From Skeletonema tropicum (taxonomy: Eukaryota > Bacillariophyta > Thalassiosirophyceae > Thalassiosirales > Thalassiosiraceae): a stretch of DNA of 64,000 nucleotides. The position numbers were made by a program, and so were the translations under genes. The notes under the pieces were generated by a model. That model saw only the letters and a program-made list of their open reading frames with translations, was not told where the DNA came from and did no database searches. The number at the start of each line of letters is the position of its first letter. The stretch's first letter is position 1. This document shows, piece after piece, positions 11,108-20,433 of the stretch. The DNA lies in assembly GCA_037178625.1 (NCBI GenBank), contig CM074132.1, forward strand, positions 1,240,001-1,304,000. Reading direction: 5' to 3'.

Positions 11108-13032
11108 ATGGACCGTGTAGCCTTCCTTCGCTCTCTTCCATACCTGCGACAGCTAGATCCCGAGATTTGGGCTACCGCTACATCAATTGGTTGCGGAAAT
11201 GACGAATCTCAGGAGGTGTATTCAGGATCAACTGTAACGCCACCTACACCGTCCAAAAACAAGTCACTGTTTCTATTTGAAGAGCCTGTGGTTGTGTCAA
11301 TAGAGCCAAATAGAATTTCGACTGACCATAGGAAATCGATTCAATCAACTAGCAATGAAGATGGTGATGAAATAATGGATATGGATGCACAACATGATGT
11401 GTTGTGTCGAAAGCGTGGTCGATCCGATCTTGAAATGGATGCACCAACTACTGATGCCCATCATGATTTTCCAGCACCAGCCTTCTTTCAACAATACAAT
11501 TCAAACACGGAAGAACGGGATGCGGACAATCTAGGTGAGGCAGATCATGCGCAGCCAAAGGAAATCGATTTTCAGAGCATCAATAATGATCCTGCTCTGT
11601 GCTCATTTGAGGCAGCAATTGTACGACACAATCCGAATCCCCTTGGCAGTCCAGTAAAACAAGATGGAGGACAAAATTGCGAGGATGGCATATCAAATTG
11701 GCTTTTATTCAGATTAGGATCTCGGTTTGTGTTTCTTGTGGACAAACATGCAATCATCAATATATCATGTTATTCGTCTACAGACGAAAAGGATGTAACT
11801 GAAGAGAGCAAAGACGCAACAATTCAATCGCCTCCAATGAAACGACAAAAGAATGCAAATTCAAGCGGTGAAACTGATCAAGCTAATCCCAAAAATGTTG
11901 ACAAGGTTGTTCGTCCTGCATCTCTTGTTGTGTCCTTCCCGTTCTGCTCATTCCGTATATTTTCATTGCAAAACAAAAACGACGAGTCGGCTCACGAAGG
12001 CACCAATGGTTCACGCTCCTCCTTCTTGCTAAAGACAGTCATGACAGCAGAAGAAAAGCTTATGAAGGCAAGATCGATGCTACTAAAACATTTTGAGTTG
12101 GATGAAGAGAAGGTAAAACTGCAAAATAGATCATCATCGCGGGAAATGATATCGTCGGGGCGTTCTTTCGCTATTCAGCACGACTTTGAAGATGAAGCTG
12201 CCCTCGCCAACAGCTCGATACCGTCATTTCTTGTATCTAACTCATCCAGATTTCTGGACGAAGACTGGTCATTCTGTGTAGATGATAGCAAAACGTTGCC
12301 ATGCGCGTCGCTCTCGGAGTCAATTCAGAAGGACGTTTCACCATCCAAAATGGAAGGAAGCGGCTCTGTCGAGGGCTCATCGAGCTCCTTTGAAAATGGA
12401 CAGCAAATCGACATGCCAGTAAAAGGGTCATCTGCGGCGATAAAGGACGACGAAGGGAAAAGAGACAACAACAAAGACGATACCGAGGGAGGTGATGATT
12501 TAGAGGATGGCGACAAGAAATCTGACAGTGAGAAAGAAGATGCTCAAAGCAATGATGTAGACGACGAAGCTATAGCTTTGACAAAGGAGAAGGAACAAGA
12601 AACCACGGACATCGAAATAAAGAACGATGATCAATATTCCTGGAAGTATGATTTGCTGAACAAGAGATGTGATTTTGACTCAAGCTGGTCGTCAGTGCAG
12701 AAAGCAATGCATAACAAACAACAACGCAAACACAGGCAAAGGAAGATGGTAAGGTCTCTTACTTAACACGTGCAGCCCAATCGTTGTCATCAAGTTACCT
12801 AAGCCCCAGAGAACTTGTCGATATGTCATCACAAGCCGAGGATGATATTGTGGCTGCAACTAAGGGTATTGAGAAGGAACTTGAAAGGATTTTCCCGGGA
12901 AGAGGGTCGAGAAAGCCAACTCGCAATCCTACTGATCTTGGCAACTTTAAGGAGAAGATTGAGCACCTCCTAAATCTGCGCAAAGAGTCGGTTGACGCTA
13001 AACTGGCGTTGTTGTTCACTCCAAAGCGATAA
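11108..13032 (+). CDS. Unknown acidic/low-complexity protein with a frame change near its 3' end
   Basis: I do not recognise a family. The first frame (11108-12766, 552 codons) begins MDRVAFLRSLPYLRQLDPEIW. It has a predicted folded core around residues 190-310 (LLFRLGSRFVFLVDKHAIINI, VVSFPFCSFRIFSL) and a long Asp/Glu/Ser/Lys-rich tail. It ends soon after a very basic stretch, QQRKHRQRKM. Another frame, open from 12715 to 13032, continues with plausible helical protein (SYLSPRELVDMSSQAEDD, then IEKELERIFPG, then KEKIEHLLNLRKES). The gene therefore probably runs to 13032. Joining needs either a missing base, two surplus bases, or a small intron. A GTAAGG donor exists at 12749, but no acceptor gives a convincing in-frame intron. 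Function is unknown; nuclear location is suggested only by the basic and acidic composition. Confidence 0.6.
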
Positions 13033-13073
13033 ATCAATAAGAGATTCATAACATGCAGAATTTGACTCATGTG

Positions 13074-14315
13074 TTAATAAAGTTTGTAATGTCGTTGGAA
13101 TGCCTCTATTTGACTCACTAATGTCTCCAAATGAGGCACTGGAACGTCAAGATTAGTTGCGCGGTCCAAGGCCGTTTTGAAAAGGTACTTTACTTCCATT
13201 GGTTTTCTCGCATGTAGATCCAACATCGTAGAAGGCTTATATTCTCCCATTGTATCGGTGAAGACCATCATCTTTTCGGCCGTATCTGCCGGCAGAAAAT
13301 CCTCCTCGGAGAAACCGTGTTTGGCCAAGTCTGCATTAGCTGTTGCAATGGTTTCATCCATTACCTTGTAGGCAAGTTTTCGCAAACTAGGATCGCCTAC
13401 AATCCTATCAGTTGTGATTCCTCCCATTGCTACAGATATGCCATTGAATGGCAGATTCCAGCAGTTTTTCCACCAACGCCCACGAAGAAGATTGTCTTCA
13501 AACTCGAATGGTACAGGTTTCACTGGTTCAAATAAATCTGTTATCGCTGTCTTGTCTGATTCTACCCATTTGCAATAGCCATCATCATCTGCATCTGCTG
13601 AGTACGCCACCCCAACTACCAGCTTACCTGCGTAACTATGGTCAATTACACCGGGCGAAAGTCGATTGGAACAAATTAACGCCATTCCACCATACACAGC
13701 TTTGCACTCAAACTCTTTCTCATTCTTCAACATTTCTATTAGATCGTCTTCGATCAATCCATTCATGATCACCAGCACACGAGTTTGAGGAGAAGTTAAT
13801 GGCTTTATCAACTGTGGCACTGTGTCTAGGCTTGAACTCTTCAATGCAACGATAACCCAGTCGAATACAGCAAAATCATCGTCCTCGACACTTTTGGCCA
13901 TATCTTCTGTTGTTGGGTATGCCAATAATTCATCAGAAGGAATAACAAAATTGCCATCGATTGATGTAACTGATATTCCATTTTCAGCACAATGCTCATA
14001 ATGCTCATTCCGTAAGTGAAACATCACATTTGTACTACTGCTCGATCGAACGCTCTCCCAGATTCGCCCTCCATAGTATGATCCGACAGCTCCGGCTCCA
14101 ACTATGGCGATTCGGCTTGTTCGTTCGCTAGTGTTTGATGGACTTTTTGAGGAAGATGAAGAAGATGATGTCACGTCCAAAGAAAAGGCGGAAGCGAAAG
14201 AAATGGGAGCGAAACACCCAAGCAACAGGGTTGACAGCAACACTGTTCGATGATGTATTGCAATCATCATGAGAAAGGAAGCACTAAAACAAGGCACTGT
14301 GTACACTGAGGGCAA
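13074..14315 (-). CDS. 2-dehydropantoate 2-reductase (ketopantoate reductase) family, plastid-targeted
   Basis: Ketopantoate reductase (PanE/ApbA fold) reduces 2-dehydropantoate to pantoate with NADPH, a step to pantothenate and coenzyme A. The NADP-binding Rossmann motif IAIVGAGAVGSYYGG lies near residue 70. It is followed by VIVALKSSSLDT, by VLVIMNGLIEDD, and by a helical C-terminal domain containing WWKNCWNLPFNGISVAMGG, where family members have the catalytic Lys and substrate Asn. The N-terminus has a strong hydrophobic leader and then FASAF, a textbook diatom ASAF plastid-import site. Translation probably begins at one of the paired Met codons at 14270/14267, which puts the leader at the very end, rather than at 14315. 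The Ser-rich linker after the cleavage site is typical of a transit peptide. The family is firm; the exact substrate is inferred. Confidence 0.85.
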   Translation of the reverse strand: MPSVYTVPCFSASFLMMIAIHHRTVLLSTLLLGCFAPISFASAFSLDVTSSSSSSSKSPSNTSERTSRIAIVGAGAVGSYYGGRIWESVRSSSSTNVMFHLRNEHYEHCAENGISVTSIDGNFVIPSDELLAYPTTEDMAKSVEDDDFAVFDWVIVALKSSSLDTVPQLIKPLTSPQTRVLVIMNGLIEDDLIEMLKNEKEFECKAVYGGMALICSNRLSPGVIDHSYAGKLVVGVAYSADADDDGYCKWVESDKTAITDLFEPVKPVPFEFEDNLLRGRWWKNCWNLPFNGISVAMGGITTDRIVGDPSLRKLAYKVMDETIATANADLAKHGFSEEDFLPADTAEKMMVFTDTMGEYKPSTMLDLHARKPMEVKYLFKTALDRATNLDVPVPHLETLVSQIEAFQRHYKLY

Positions 14316-14435
14316 GTAGTTGCGGTGGCCGTCAATAGGCCGTCAATATTGGTCGGTGTGTTGTTGGTTGTTGATAAGAAGTGTAGTGAGCGGAGGTTGA
14401 GTGCAGGATTACGTAGGACTTTTTAAGGGTAGTAT

Positions 14436-14519
14436 GTACCAGTCTAAAACTAGTCTGTCCCGCTCTTGTTATGTGAATTCATCTCATCTTAACAGGACAG
14501 ACTAGTTTTAGACTGGTAC
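14436..14519. repeat. Perfect 25-bp inverted repeat with 34-bp spacer
   Basis: The sequence at 14436-14460 is the exact reverse complement of 14495-14519 (arms begin GTACCAGTCTAAAACTAGTC). The stem would be 25 bp with a 34-nt loop. It lies in the 448-bp stretch between two genes on the minus strand, just upstream of the ketopantoate reductase gene. It could be a small MITE-like footprint, a transcribed hairpin or a cruciform. No target-site duplication is obvious. Confidence 0.85.
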
Positions 14520-14763
14520 GCTCTACAGTATTTCCCTTCGGCCTTATGAAGCCAGCACCTGTTCTTGAAGCCAAGCTTGGTGTCCAATTGTTAAGCTTGG
14601 CAAGCACATCCACACAGAGATCATGTGCCAGCCAAGACCAATGTTAGGGATACAGTAAGCAGGAGCTGCCCAAATCATCCCATAAAAACAACACAAAATG
14701 CAGAATATCTGGCGATAGCGTCTATAAGTTTATGATTTATCACGAAGCAGCATCATCTATTTG

Positions 14764-15921
14764 TCAATCTTGAATCTTGCTCACTTCTTTCTCTCTTGGA
14801 GGTCCCAACTGGCGTCTTGCTGCAGCATTCAGTATCTCTTGATAATGACTCATGGCATCGCTCTGCCCATCAAATTGTCCTCCGGAATGCATATCTCTCA
14901 AGAGTAGCCTCGTAGCCTCATGAGTGCTAATCTCTCTCCATTTTGTAGGGTGGCGTCTCAATTGATGTCCTTTAATGTCACTATCATCTGCACCGAGTAG
15001 CTCGACGACATTGCTACTTAATTGCACTCGATGCAAGCCTTCCTTGCTTTCTGCTGGAAAGTATTTCGAATGCATTTTCCGAGCCTGTTGCCATGTTCCA
15101 TCAATTACAATGACATCCCATCCCTTTTTTGGATCACCATCCGCAGCAGCAGCATAAGAAGAATCAACGACAATGTCATCAAACGTCTTTGCATCGTCAG
15201 TTGGAAACAGTATCAAGCATTTCGATCTTCCACTCAAAGCATCATTGTATACATCTAGCATTTCCCCCATCGAAGGCTGAAATTCTCTTCCGATACCGTT
15301 TACAACTAGTCTTGAAGTGTTTGGAAATGAAGAAAGGATTATTTTCGCTGTATCAACAACCATACATATCTCCTTGTGATGTGTCAATAAAAACAGACGG
15401 TTCACATTCTCTATACCTCCATAAGAAGTTGTTGTAGTTGCATTATCTCCTTCCAATGGAGGACAAGAGCCACACACACAATGTCGTTTCTGTAGCCAAC
15501 ACCTTCGACAATCTTTATTTCTTGCAAATGAATCTAAACGAGTCCTCAACTTGGAGGCAACTCCGATTGTTTCTCGATCTGCAGCTGGAAAGGTAGTTAT
15601 TGTGTCATGTGCATATAATGGAGTGTTTTCCGAGTTTTTGCTTTGGAAATGTAAGAGTGCAGCATCAACAGCGTCTTCTACCCCATCTAGATGTGTAGGT
15701 GCATCTGACCGGAGTGGAACTGGGCCATATCCTTTTGCTGAAACATTTGATGACGCATATAAATGCAATCGTCGATTCCTAGCTGATGTTGGTTGGAATG
15801 CCTGCACGAAACAGCGCTTGCTGCTGCCAACCAATGCATTAGACAAGAGATTGCATGTGCTGCTAATCATGAGTAGATGGACCATTCGCTTCGCCATGCT
15901 TATGGACAGGGTTGGCACCAA
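14764..15921 (-). CDS. DTW-domain tRNA-uridine aminocarboxypropyltransferase-like protein
   Basis: DTW-domain proteins (bacterial TapT, human DTWD1/2) make acp3U in tRNA from S-adenosylmethionine. Seen here: the zinc-type cysteine cluster CRRCWLQKRHCVC near residue 140, LFLLTHHKEI, the VVNGIG region, CLILFPTDDAKTFDDI, and the signature IVIDGTWQQARKM, whose DGTW replaces the canonical DTW. A later LRRHPTKWREISTHEA matches the family's end. The leader is hydrophobic from the internal Met at 15897 and is followed by VQAFQP, so plastid import is plausible. Length 385 aa is longer than bacterial members because of the leader and a linker. It shares no operon-like arrangement with its neighbours. 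The tRNA position modified cannot be told. Confidence 0.83.
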   Translation of the reverse strand: MVPTLSISMAKRMVHLLMISSTCNLLSNALVGSSKRCFVQAFQPTSARNRRLHLYASSNVSAKGYGPVPLRSDAPTHLDGVEDAVDAALLHFQSKNSENTPLYAHDTITTFPAADRETIGVASKLRTRLDSFARNKDCRRCWLQKRHCVCGSCPPLEGDNATTTTSYGGIENVNRLFLLTHHKEICMVVDTAKIILSSFPNTSRLVVNGIGREFQPSMGEMLDVYNDALSGRSKCLILFPTDDAKTFDDIVVDSSYAAAADGDPKKGWDVIVIDGTWQQARKMHSKYFPAESKEGLHRVQLSSNVVELLGADDSDIKGHQLRRHPTKWREISTHEATRLLLRDMHSGGQFDGQSDAMSHYQEILNAAARRQLGPPREKEVSKIQD

Positions 15922-16201
15922 TATTCAGTAAACAGCTCCTGAATACCATCCTAAACTAATCACTTATTTATATATATATTATTAGTTGATGGTTAATTTT
16001 GCATTTGCCACAAGTCAAAAAGTGATGGCGCGCATAATGCCCCAGATGCTCCCAGATGGATAGGTAAAAGATGCCGCCGACCTCCACGTCGACCACTCTG
16101 CAAGATAAGTAGTGCAAGCTGCAACTTAACCATGCTTGGGTATTCAATATCGACACCTTCCTCGCCATTATTGCCAGCAACAAAGCAGCTGTGTTAGTAG
16201 T

Positions 16202-17473
16202 ATGAAGGTAGCTTGGAGAACTGTCTTCTTCGCAGCAGTGCTTCTGCTTGCTCTTACTAGCTCGGCCTCCTTTGTTTCAAAGAACAATCTTGCAACTCCT
16301 CAGCGGCACACTACTCCAACGACGCTGTTCCAAGCTAGTAGCAACAATGATCTTGATTTGTACATTTATTCAATAGATGGTACACTTGCATCCATGTCCG
16401 AGTATAAGTCAAAAATTGCAATACAAGCAGCACTGGAGGTATGGCCATCCTTGCTGTCGGTAGTGGAGGAGTTGGGTATGAAACCTTTTGACAGCTCCGC
16501 CAATAACGATGACTATTCGTGGCTAATACGAAAGTTAGGTGCACTTTCTTCCATTACCCAACAAGGTGATAGTCCAGACGAGATGCTCGGATGTGATGAA
16601 GTGTTACTGACAAGAATGATGCTGGAGGAGCAGCTGCTCGACGACGGCAGATCCGATGGACGAGGAGGAAAATATGGAGGAAAATTCCACCCAGAGAAAC
16701 GTACAAGCACGAGCGCAGGAACGCAGCCCAAACCAGGTAGCAGACCCCTGACGGTAGGAGAAATCTTTGCAAATTGGCAGGAATTAAGATACGTGACGCA
16801 CAACAAATACCCATTCCTGAAACAAAACCAGGATGGAAAGGTAACTATGTCTGATCCACTGCCGGAGATACGACGTGTATTGCGCGAGCTCTATTCTCAA
16901 GAAGAGACAGAAACAACGAATTGGTATCCTTTTACTTCAGATATTCTCGGTAATAAAAACAGCAATAATGTTCTATTGATGGGAAATGAGGCAAGCCTTG
17001 ACTTGGTGTTGTCATCTCTGGAACAACTATTGGGAGATTCTATGCAAGTGACAGTGACAGATTCTACCAGAGCATGGAAGGAGATAAAGCAACAACAAAT
17101 TGAAGATCAGCATTCATTACTGATTGTTGTACCAGACACTGCTACAGAAGAACCACAATCTGATTTGATCCAAAGCATAATTGCAAGTGCAGCATCAGAA
17201 GAAGATAATGTCAATCGAAACATTTATGTTGCTCATGGCTCGTTAGATGTATTGAAGAAATGCAAAGACTTTCTAGGAGAGGATCCTCCTATTTTATCTA
17301 ATGGACTGCGGAAATGCTTCGTAGGCAGTTCAAAGACATCTGCCACGCTATTCCTTCCTGCTTGGGGTGAAAGTGTCCATCCTACACAGCTCAACGACGC
17401 AGAGATGGATCCATGGCTGAATATCGCATCAGAGGAATTACTAGAGGAGCTGACCTCGGCTGTAATTGTCTAG
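16202..17473 (+). CDS. HAD-superfamily-like plastid protein lacking the nucleophilic Asp
   Basis: I place the start at 16202, the Met that puts a clean signal peptide (KVAWRTVFFAAVLLLALTSS) at the N-terminus followed by ASF; an upstream in-frame Met at 16136 would bury it. The mature part (about 400 aa) opens with LYIYSIDGTLASMSEYKSKI, a haloacid-dehalogenase motif I in which the usual first Asp of DxDGT is Ser. Later there are ANWQELR and a Rossmann-like half (NNVLLMGNEASLDLVLSSLE, LLIVVPDT). The missing nucleophile suggests a non-hydrolytic or regulatory role. It converges on the inositol-phosphatase gene with 2 bp between the stop codons, so the 3' UTRs overlap. Function is unknown. Confidence 0.68.
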   Translation: MKVAWRTVFFAAVLLLALTSSASFVSKNNLATPQRHTTPTTLFQASSNNDLDLYIYSIDGTLASMSEYKSKIAIQAALEVWPSLLSVVEELGMKPFDSSANNDDYSWLIRKLGALSSITQQGDSPDEMLGCDEVLLTRMMLEEQLLDDGRSDGRGGKYGGKFHPEKRTSTSAGTQPKPGSRPLTVGEIFANWQELRYVTHNKYPFLKQNQDGKVTMSDPLPEIRRVLRELYSQEETETTNWYPFTSDILGNKNSNNVLLMGNEASLDLVLSSLEQLLGDSMQVTVTDSTRAWKEIKQQQIEDQHSLLIVVPDTATEEPQSDLIQSIIASAASEEDNVNRNIYVAHGSLDVLKKCKDFLGEDPPILSNGLRKCFVGSSKTSATLFLPAWGESVHPTQLNDAEMDPWLNIASEELLEELTSAVIV

Positions 17474-17475
17474 CT

Positions 17476-18867
17476 TTAATCTAATGATGGAGGATTAATT
17501 GCTGCAGCTTTTTTTATTGCGTCTCTCAAGTACTTTCTGCCCTCCTGTGTATTGAATTCTTTTCCAAATGCTACAAGCCCACATACATTGGAATACGCCT
17601 TCAACTGACAGACATCTTGTGCTTTCTGAGCTGGCGATGGTAAATCCTGTAGATTGCTATTGTACTTTGTCAGGTTAGCAGTGTCCGGAACGAAGTCAAG
17701 ATTTGTTTCACTTGCAAGATACGTGTAATAGCCATCCTGATATTCATGTAAGAATTCAGTTAGCTTCAATAGTTGTCCACCAAATGCCTCCAGACAAGCT
17801 TCCGCTGCGCAAGTATCCCATCTTGATACGCCTCGATCTTGAATGTAAAGATGGCCATGACTTGTCTCGGGCGCCACTTTTCTGTTGGCAATGCTGATGC
17901 TCTGCTGTAATAACAACATCATCTTGTTTCCAGCCCCTCCTGCTTTGATCCGCGGTACCTCCAGCTCCTCAATAAGAGAATCAACAAATGGTGATATTGA
18001 TCCATTCGTACTTAGCAGGCCTCCAGCCATTGAATGCTCTTCCTCTCTTTCAAAATTAGAAACAGCGTATCCTTCACTCTTTGCTCCAGCCACCCAAGTA
18101 GGACTTGGCTTGGAAAGTGGACGATAGACTACTCCAGCGATTGCTTTACCATGCTCGTCAGCAAACCCGATACATATCGAGCATTGCTCACCTTTGCCAC
18201 TCGAGAATTCGCGAGTCCCATCGATGGGATCAATAAATACCGTCAACTTTTCATAGCATGCTTCATTGTTGTTTGACATAATTAAATCTTTAGCAAGAGA
18301 TTCAATCTGTATTCTTGCGGAGTCCACCAGTGGTTGTATATGCTTTGGGATTGTCAATCCTTGCACTTCATACCACCAGTCATCATCATCAATGTCATTC
18401 TGCTCTCCTTCGCCTTCATCCTCCTCACCAACGATATCACGAAACTTTACATTTGAGAACAAGCACTTGATAAGCAGCCGTTGTACCGTACCATCTGCTA
18501 TTGTAAATGCAGAGTTATCTTTCTTTGTCTTCTTTACACCATCACCGCCACTGCTGGATGATGATGATGATGATGATGATAGGATGAGTTCCTCGTAAAT
18601 AGATGCGATGAGTGGAGTCATCAATTCACACGCACGTAAACTTGTAGAACACAGATTCTCTAACGGGCCATTGCTGTTGCTTTCATGCGTGCTGCCATTG
18701 TTCATCTTTACACTCTGTGCATGATCAGTCATCGGAATGATTTTCTGTCGCTGCTGCGGGGTTGCGCTACTGCTGGAGATGTGCGTCGATGTAAATGAGA
18801 TGACTGATCGAGGAAAACAGCAAAGTATTACAGCTAATGCGGCTAGATGATTGATGATGCACGCCAT
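17476..18867 (-). CDS. Inositol monophosphatase/3'-nucleotidase-family phosphatase
   Basis: Metal-dependent phosphatase of the IMPase/BPNT/FBPase superfamily. The signature FIDPIDGTREFSSGKGEQ is present, with metal ligands in DPIDGT, and a second motif SRWDTCAAEACLEAFGG near the C-terminus. The extended acidic loop (EEDEGEGEQ) is an insertion. The REF of DGTREF favours bisphosphate nucleotidase or inositol-polyphosphate phosphatase types over plain IMPase. The frame is open to 19056, but the Met at 18867 gives a hydrophobic leader (INHLAALAVILCCF) and removes an implausible Arg/Gly-rich start, so I choose it. That implies secretory or plastid location. A ten-Ser run is encoded by GAT/ATC repeats. 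The start is uncertain, the family firm. Confidence 0.82.
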   Translation of the reverse strand: MACIINHLAALAVILCCFPRSVISFTSTHISSSSATPQQRQKIIPMTDHAQSVKMNNGSTHESNSNGPLENLCSTSLRACELMTPLIASIYEELILSSSSSSSSSSGGDGVKKTKKDNSAFTIADGTVQRLLIKCLFSNVKFRDIVGEEDEGEGEQNDIDDDDWWYEVQGLTIPKHIQPLVDSARIQIESLAKDLIMSNNNEACYEKLTVFIDPIDGTREFSSGKGEQCSICIGFADEHGKAIAGVVYRPLSKPSPTWVAGAKSEGYAVSNFEREEEHSMAGGLLSTNGSISPFVDSLIEELEVPRIKAGGAGNKMMLLLQQSISIANRKVAPETSHGHLYIQDRGVSRWDTCAAEACLEAFGGQLLKLTEFLHEYQDGYYTYLASETNLDFVPDTANLTKYNSNLQDLPSPAQKAQDVCQLKAYSNVCGLVAFGKEFNTQEGRKYLRDAIKKAAAINPPSLD

Positions 18868-19125
18868 GAGTGAGCTATCGCAGATATGAGTAGATATGAG
18901 TGTAACTGCGGCATAAGTAGAGGCGCCGCAAAGCTGCATATCCATCGGCCATGCACGCATCGCATGGGCCATGGCCTGGATTTGGCGCGCCGTTATTGAT
19001 GATGATTGGCGCCATTTTTTGCCTCCGCCCCCGCTCGCCGCCTTACGCCGTATCATTTATTTGCATCATTGATCTGCTGGAGACGCAGCCGATCAACTCA
19101 TCAACGACAATAATACCAAGCAAAG
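18868..19125. promoter_or_regulatory. Short divergent promoter with an E2F-like TTTGGCGC box
   Basis: About 258 bp separate the phosphatase start from the SRP19 start. The sequence TTTGGCGCGC at 18981-18990 fits the E2F/DP consensus TTTSSCGC, and ATTGGCGCC follows 25 bp later. A similar TTTTGGCGCG occurs upstream of the gene at 23436. This is a motif match only; no functional evidence. Confidence 0.3.
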
Positions 19126-20084
19126 ATGGGTAAAAAGGGCGGAGGCAGAGTGCGGGTTGTTCAAAAGGGACCTAAGATGCCCGCAAACCCAATGGCTGAT
19201 TTTGCAATTCCTCCTGGTGAGTACGTTTCGTCTTGATGTCGTGTTTATTTTTTGGCATTATCCTAGTGTTGCTCGCCGGCCTCGCACCTCACGTGCTCAT
19301 GATGATATCGCTTTCTCTCTTTCTTTGCAAAATTTGCAGACGAAGAATTGCATCTGCCGGTAAAGCCGGATTCTAGTTCTGGGTATCTAATATGGCCAAT
19401 GGGTAAGATATTTGGGTTTAAAATTAATTTGCATATCATATGTCGTATATATTAATTACCCTCCCTATATTTACACCGCTCTCAACTCAAATAGGAGAAA
19501 CATTTACAATGAAATACGACAATTTCAGCGTCATATATCCAAATTATCTCGACTCCAACAAAACTGTCAAACTTGGAAGACGAATCGCTGCGAAGGATGC
19601 GGTGCCAGAACCAACTGTCCAAGATTTGCACGAGGCACTTGCATCACTTAATGTTCGCCATGTGATTCAACCATACAAGGGATATTCGCGTGATGCAATA
19701 AGTAGGTGGGATAATCCTGGCCGGGTACTTGTTGATTTGGAAGGAGCGGCCTGAAAAGGGGATAGTGGGAATGGGGTCAGAGGGTGGTTTTGATTTGGAT
19801 GATGTTCCTGACATTACTGATGAAAACGACAAAGAAAACAACAATGTAGGGAAAGGTAATGGGAAGAAGCAACTTCTTAGGGAAATAGCCAAAATCGTAC
19901 CTACACTACCAAATAGGCAGAAACGAATTGATGAAAAAGCCAAGGCATGCGGAAGTGGAAGCAGAGAAACAAAAGAAGTTGGCAATACAAGCAGAGAAAG
20001 TCTAAATCTGCTTCTTCCAAAGGCGGTGGAGGGTCAGGGTCTAGTGGTAAGAAGAAGAAGGGGAAAGAAGAAGAAATAAGTTAA
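19126..20084 (+). CDS. SRP19: SRP19, signal recognition particle 19 kDa protein, three exons plus three +1 frame breaks
   Basis: SRP19 binds SRP RNA helices 6 and 8 and is needed for SRP54 loading. Exons are 19126-19216, 19340-19402 and from 19495; the two introns (123 and 92 nt) have GTGAGT/GTAAG donors and CAG/TAG acceptors and splice in frame. The core is clear: FSVIYPNYLDSNKTVKLGRR, then VQDLHEALASLNVRHVIQPY, then SRDAISRWDNPGRVLVDL. After VDL the frame meets a stop. The expected tail continues as ERPEKG and LREIAKIVPTLPNRQKRIDEK if one base is skipped at 19739-19740. An AEVEAEKQKKLAIQAEK helix then needs a skip near 19948, and a Ser/Gly/Lys-rich end needs one near 20000. The stop at 20084 depends on these. 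The family is firm; the tail is uncertain. Confidence 0.86.
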
Positions 20085-20433
20085 AGATATGTTTATCACA
20101 GATTTCAGCAGAAACCAGCACTGCCCTCGTTCAACAGAGCTGGAACGCCTCGACCGATTCTGCTCGTCTTCTCTACTGTAGCAATGCAGAGCACGCTCAA
20201 CAGGCAGGTTGCATGCAATCAAAAGCCGGGTGAGAACAAAGTGCGGTCTCAACCCATTAAAAAAGCCCAAGAAAAAGGGGGAGAGAGATAGAAAAGGAAA
20301 GACTGCGGGCACGGACAGACGACGATTTTCCTCTTCTTTTTTTCGTGTGCCAATTTCCATTTTTCATGCCATTTATTTCAGTCTACAGTGCAGTTGAGGT
20401 TCTGACTGATAATAAGTAATACAACGAGTAACG

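Noticed and set aside
12749..12775. A 27-nt intron (GTAAGG..GTGCAG) in the unknown acidic gene
   Set aside because: It is far shorter than the other introns here and does not restore the downstream frame.
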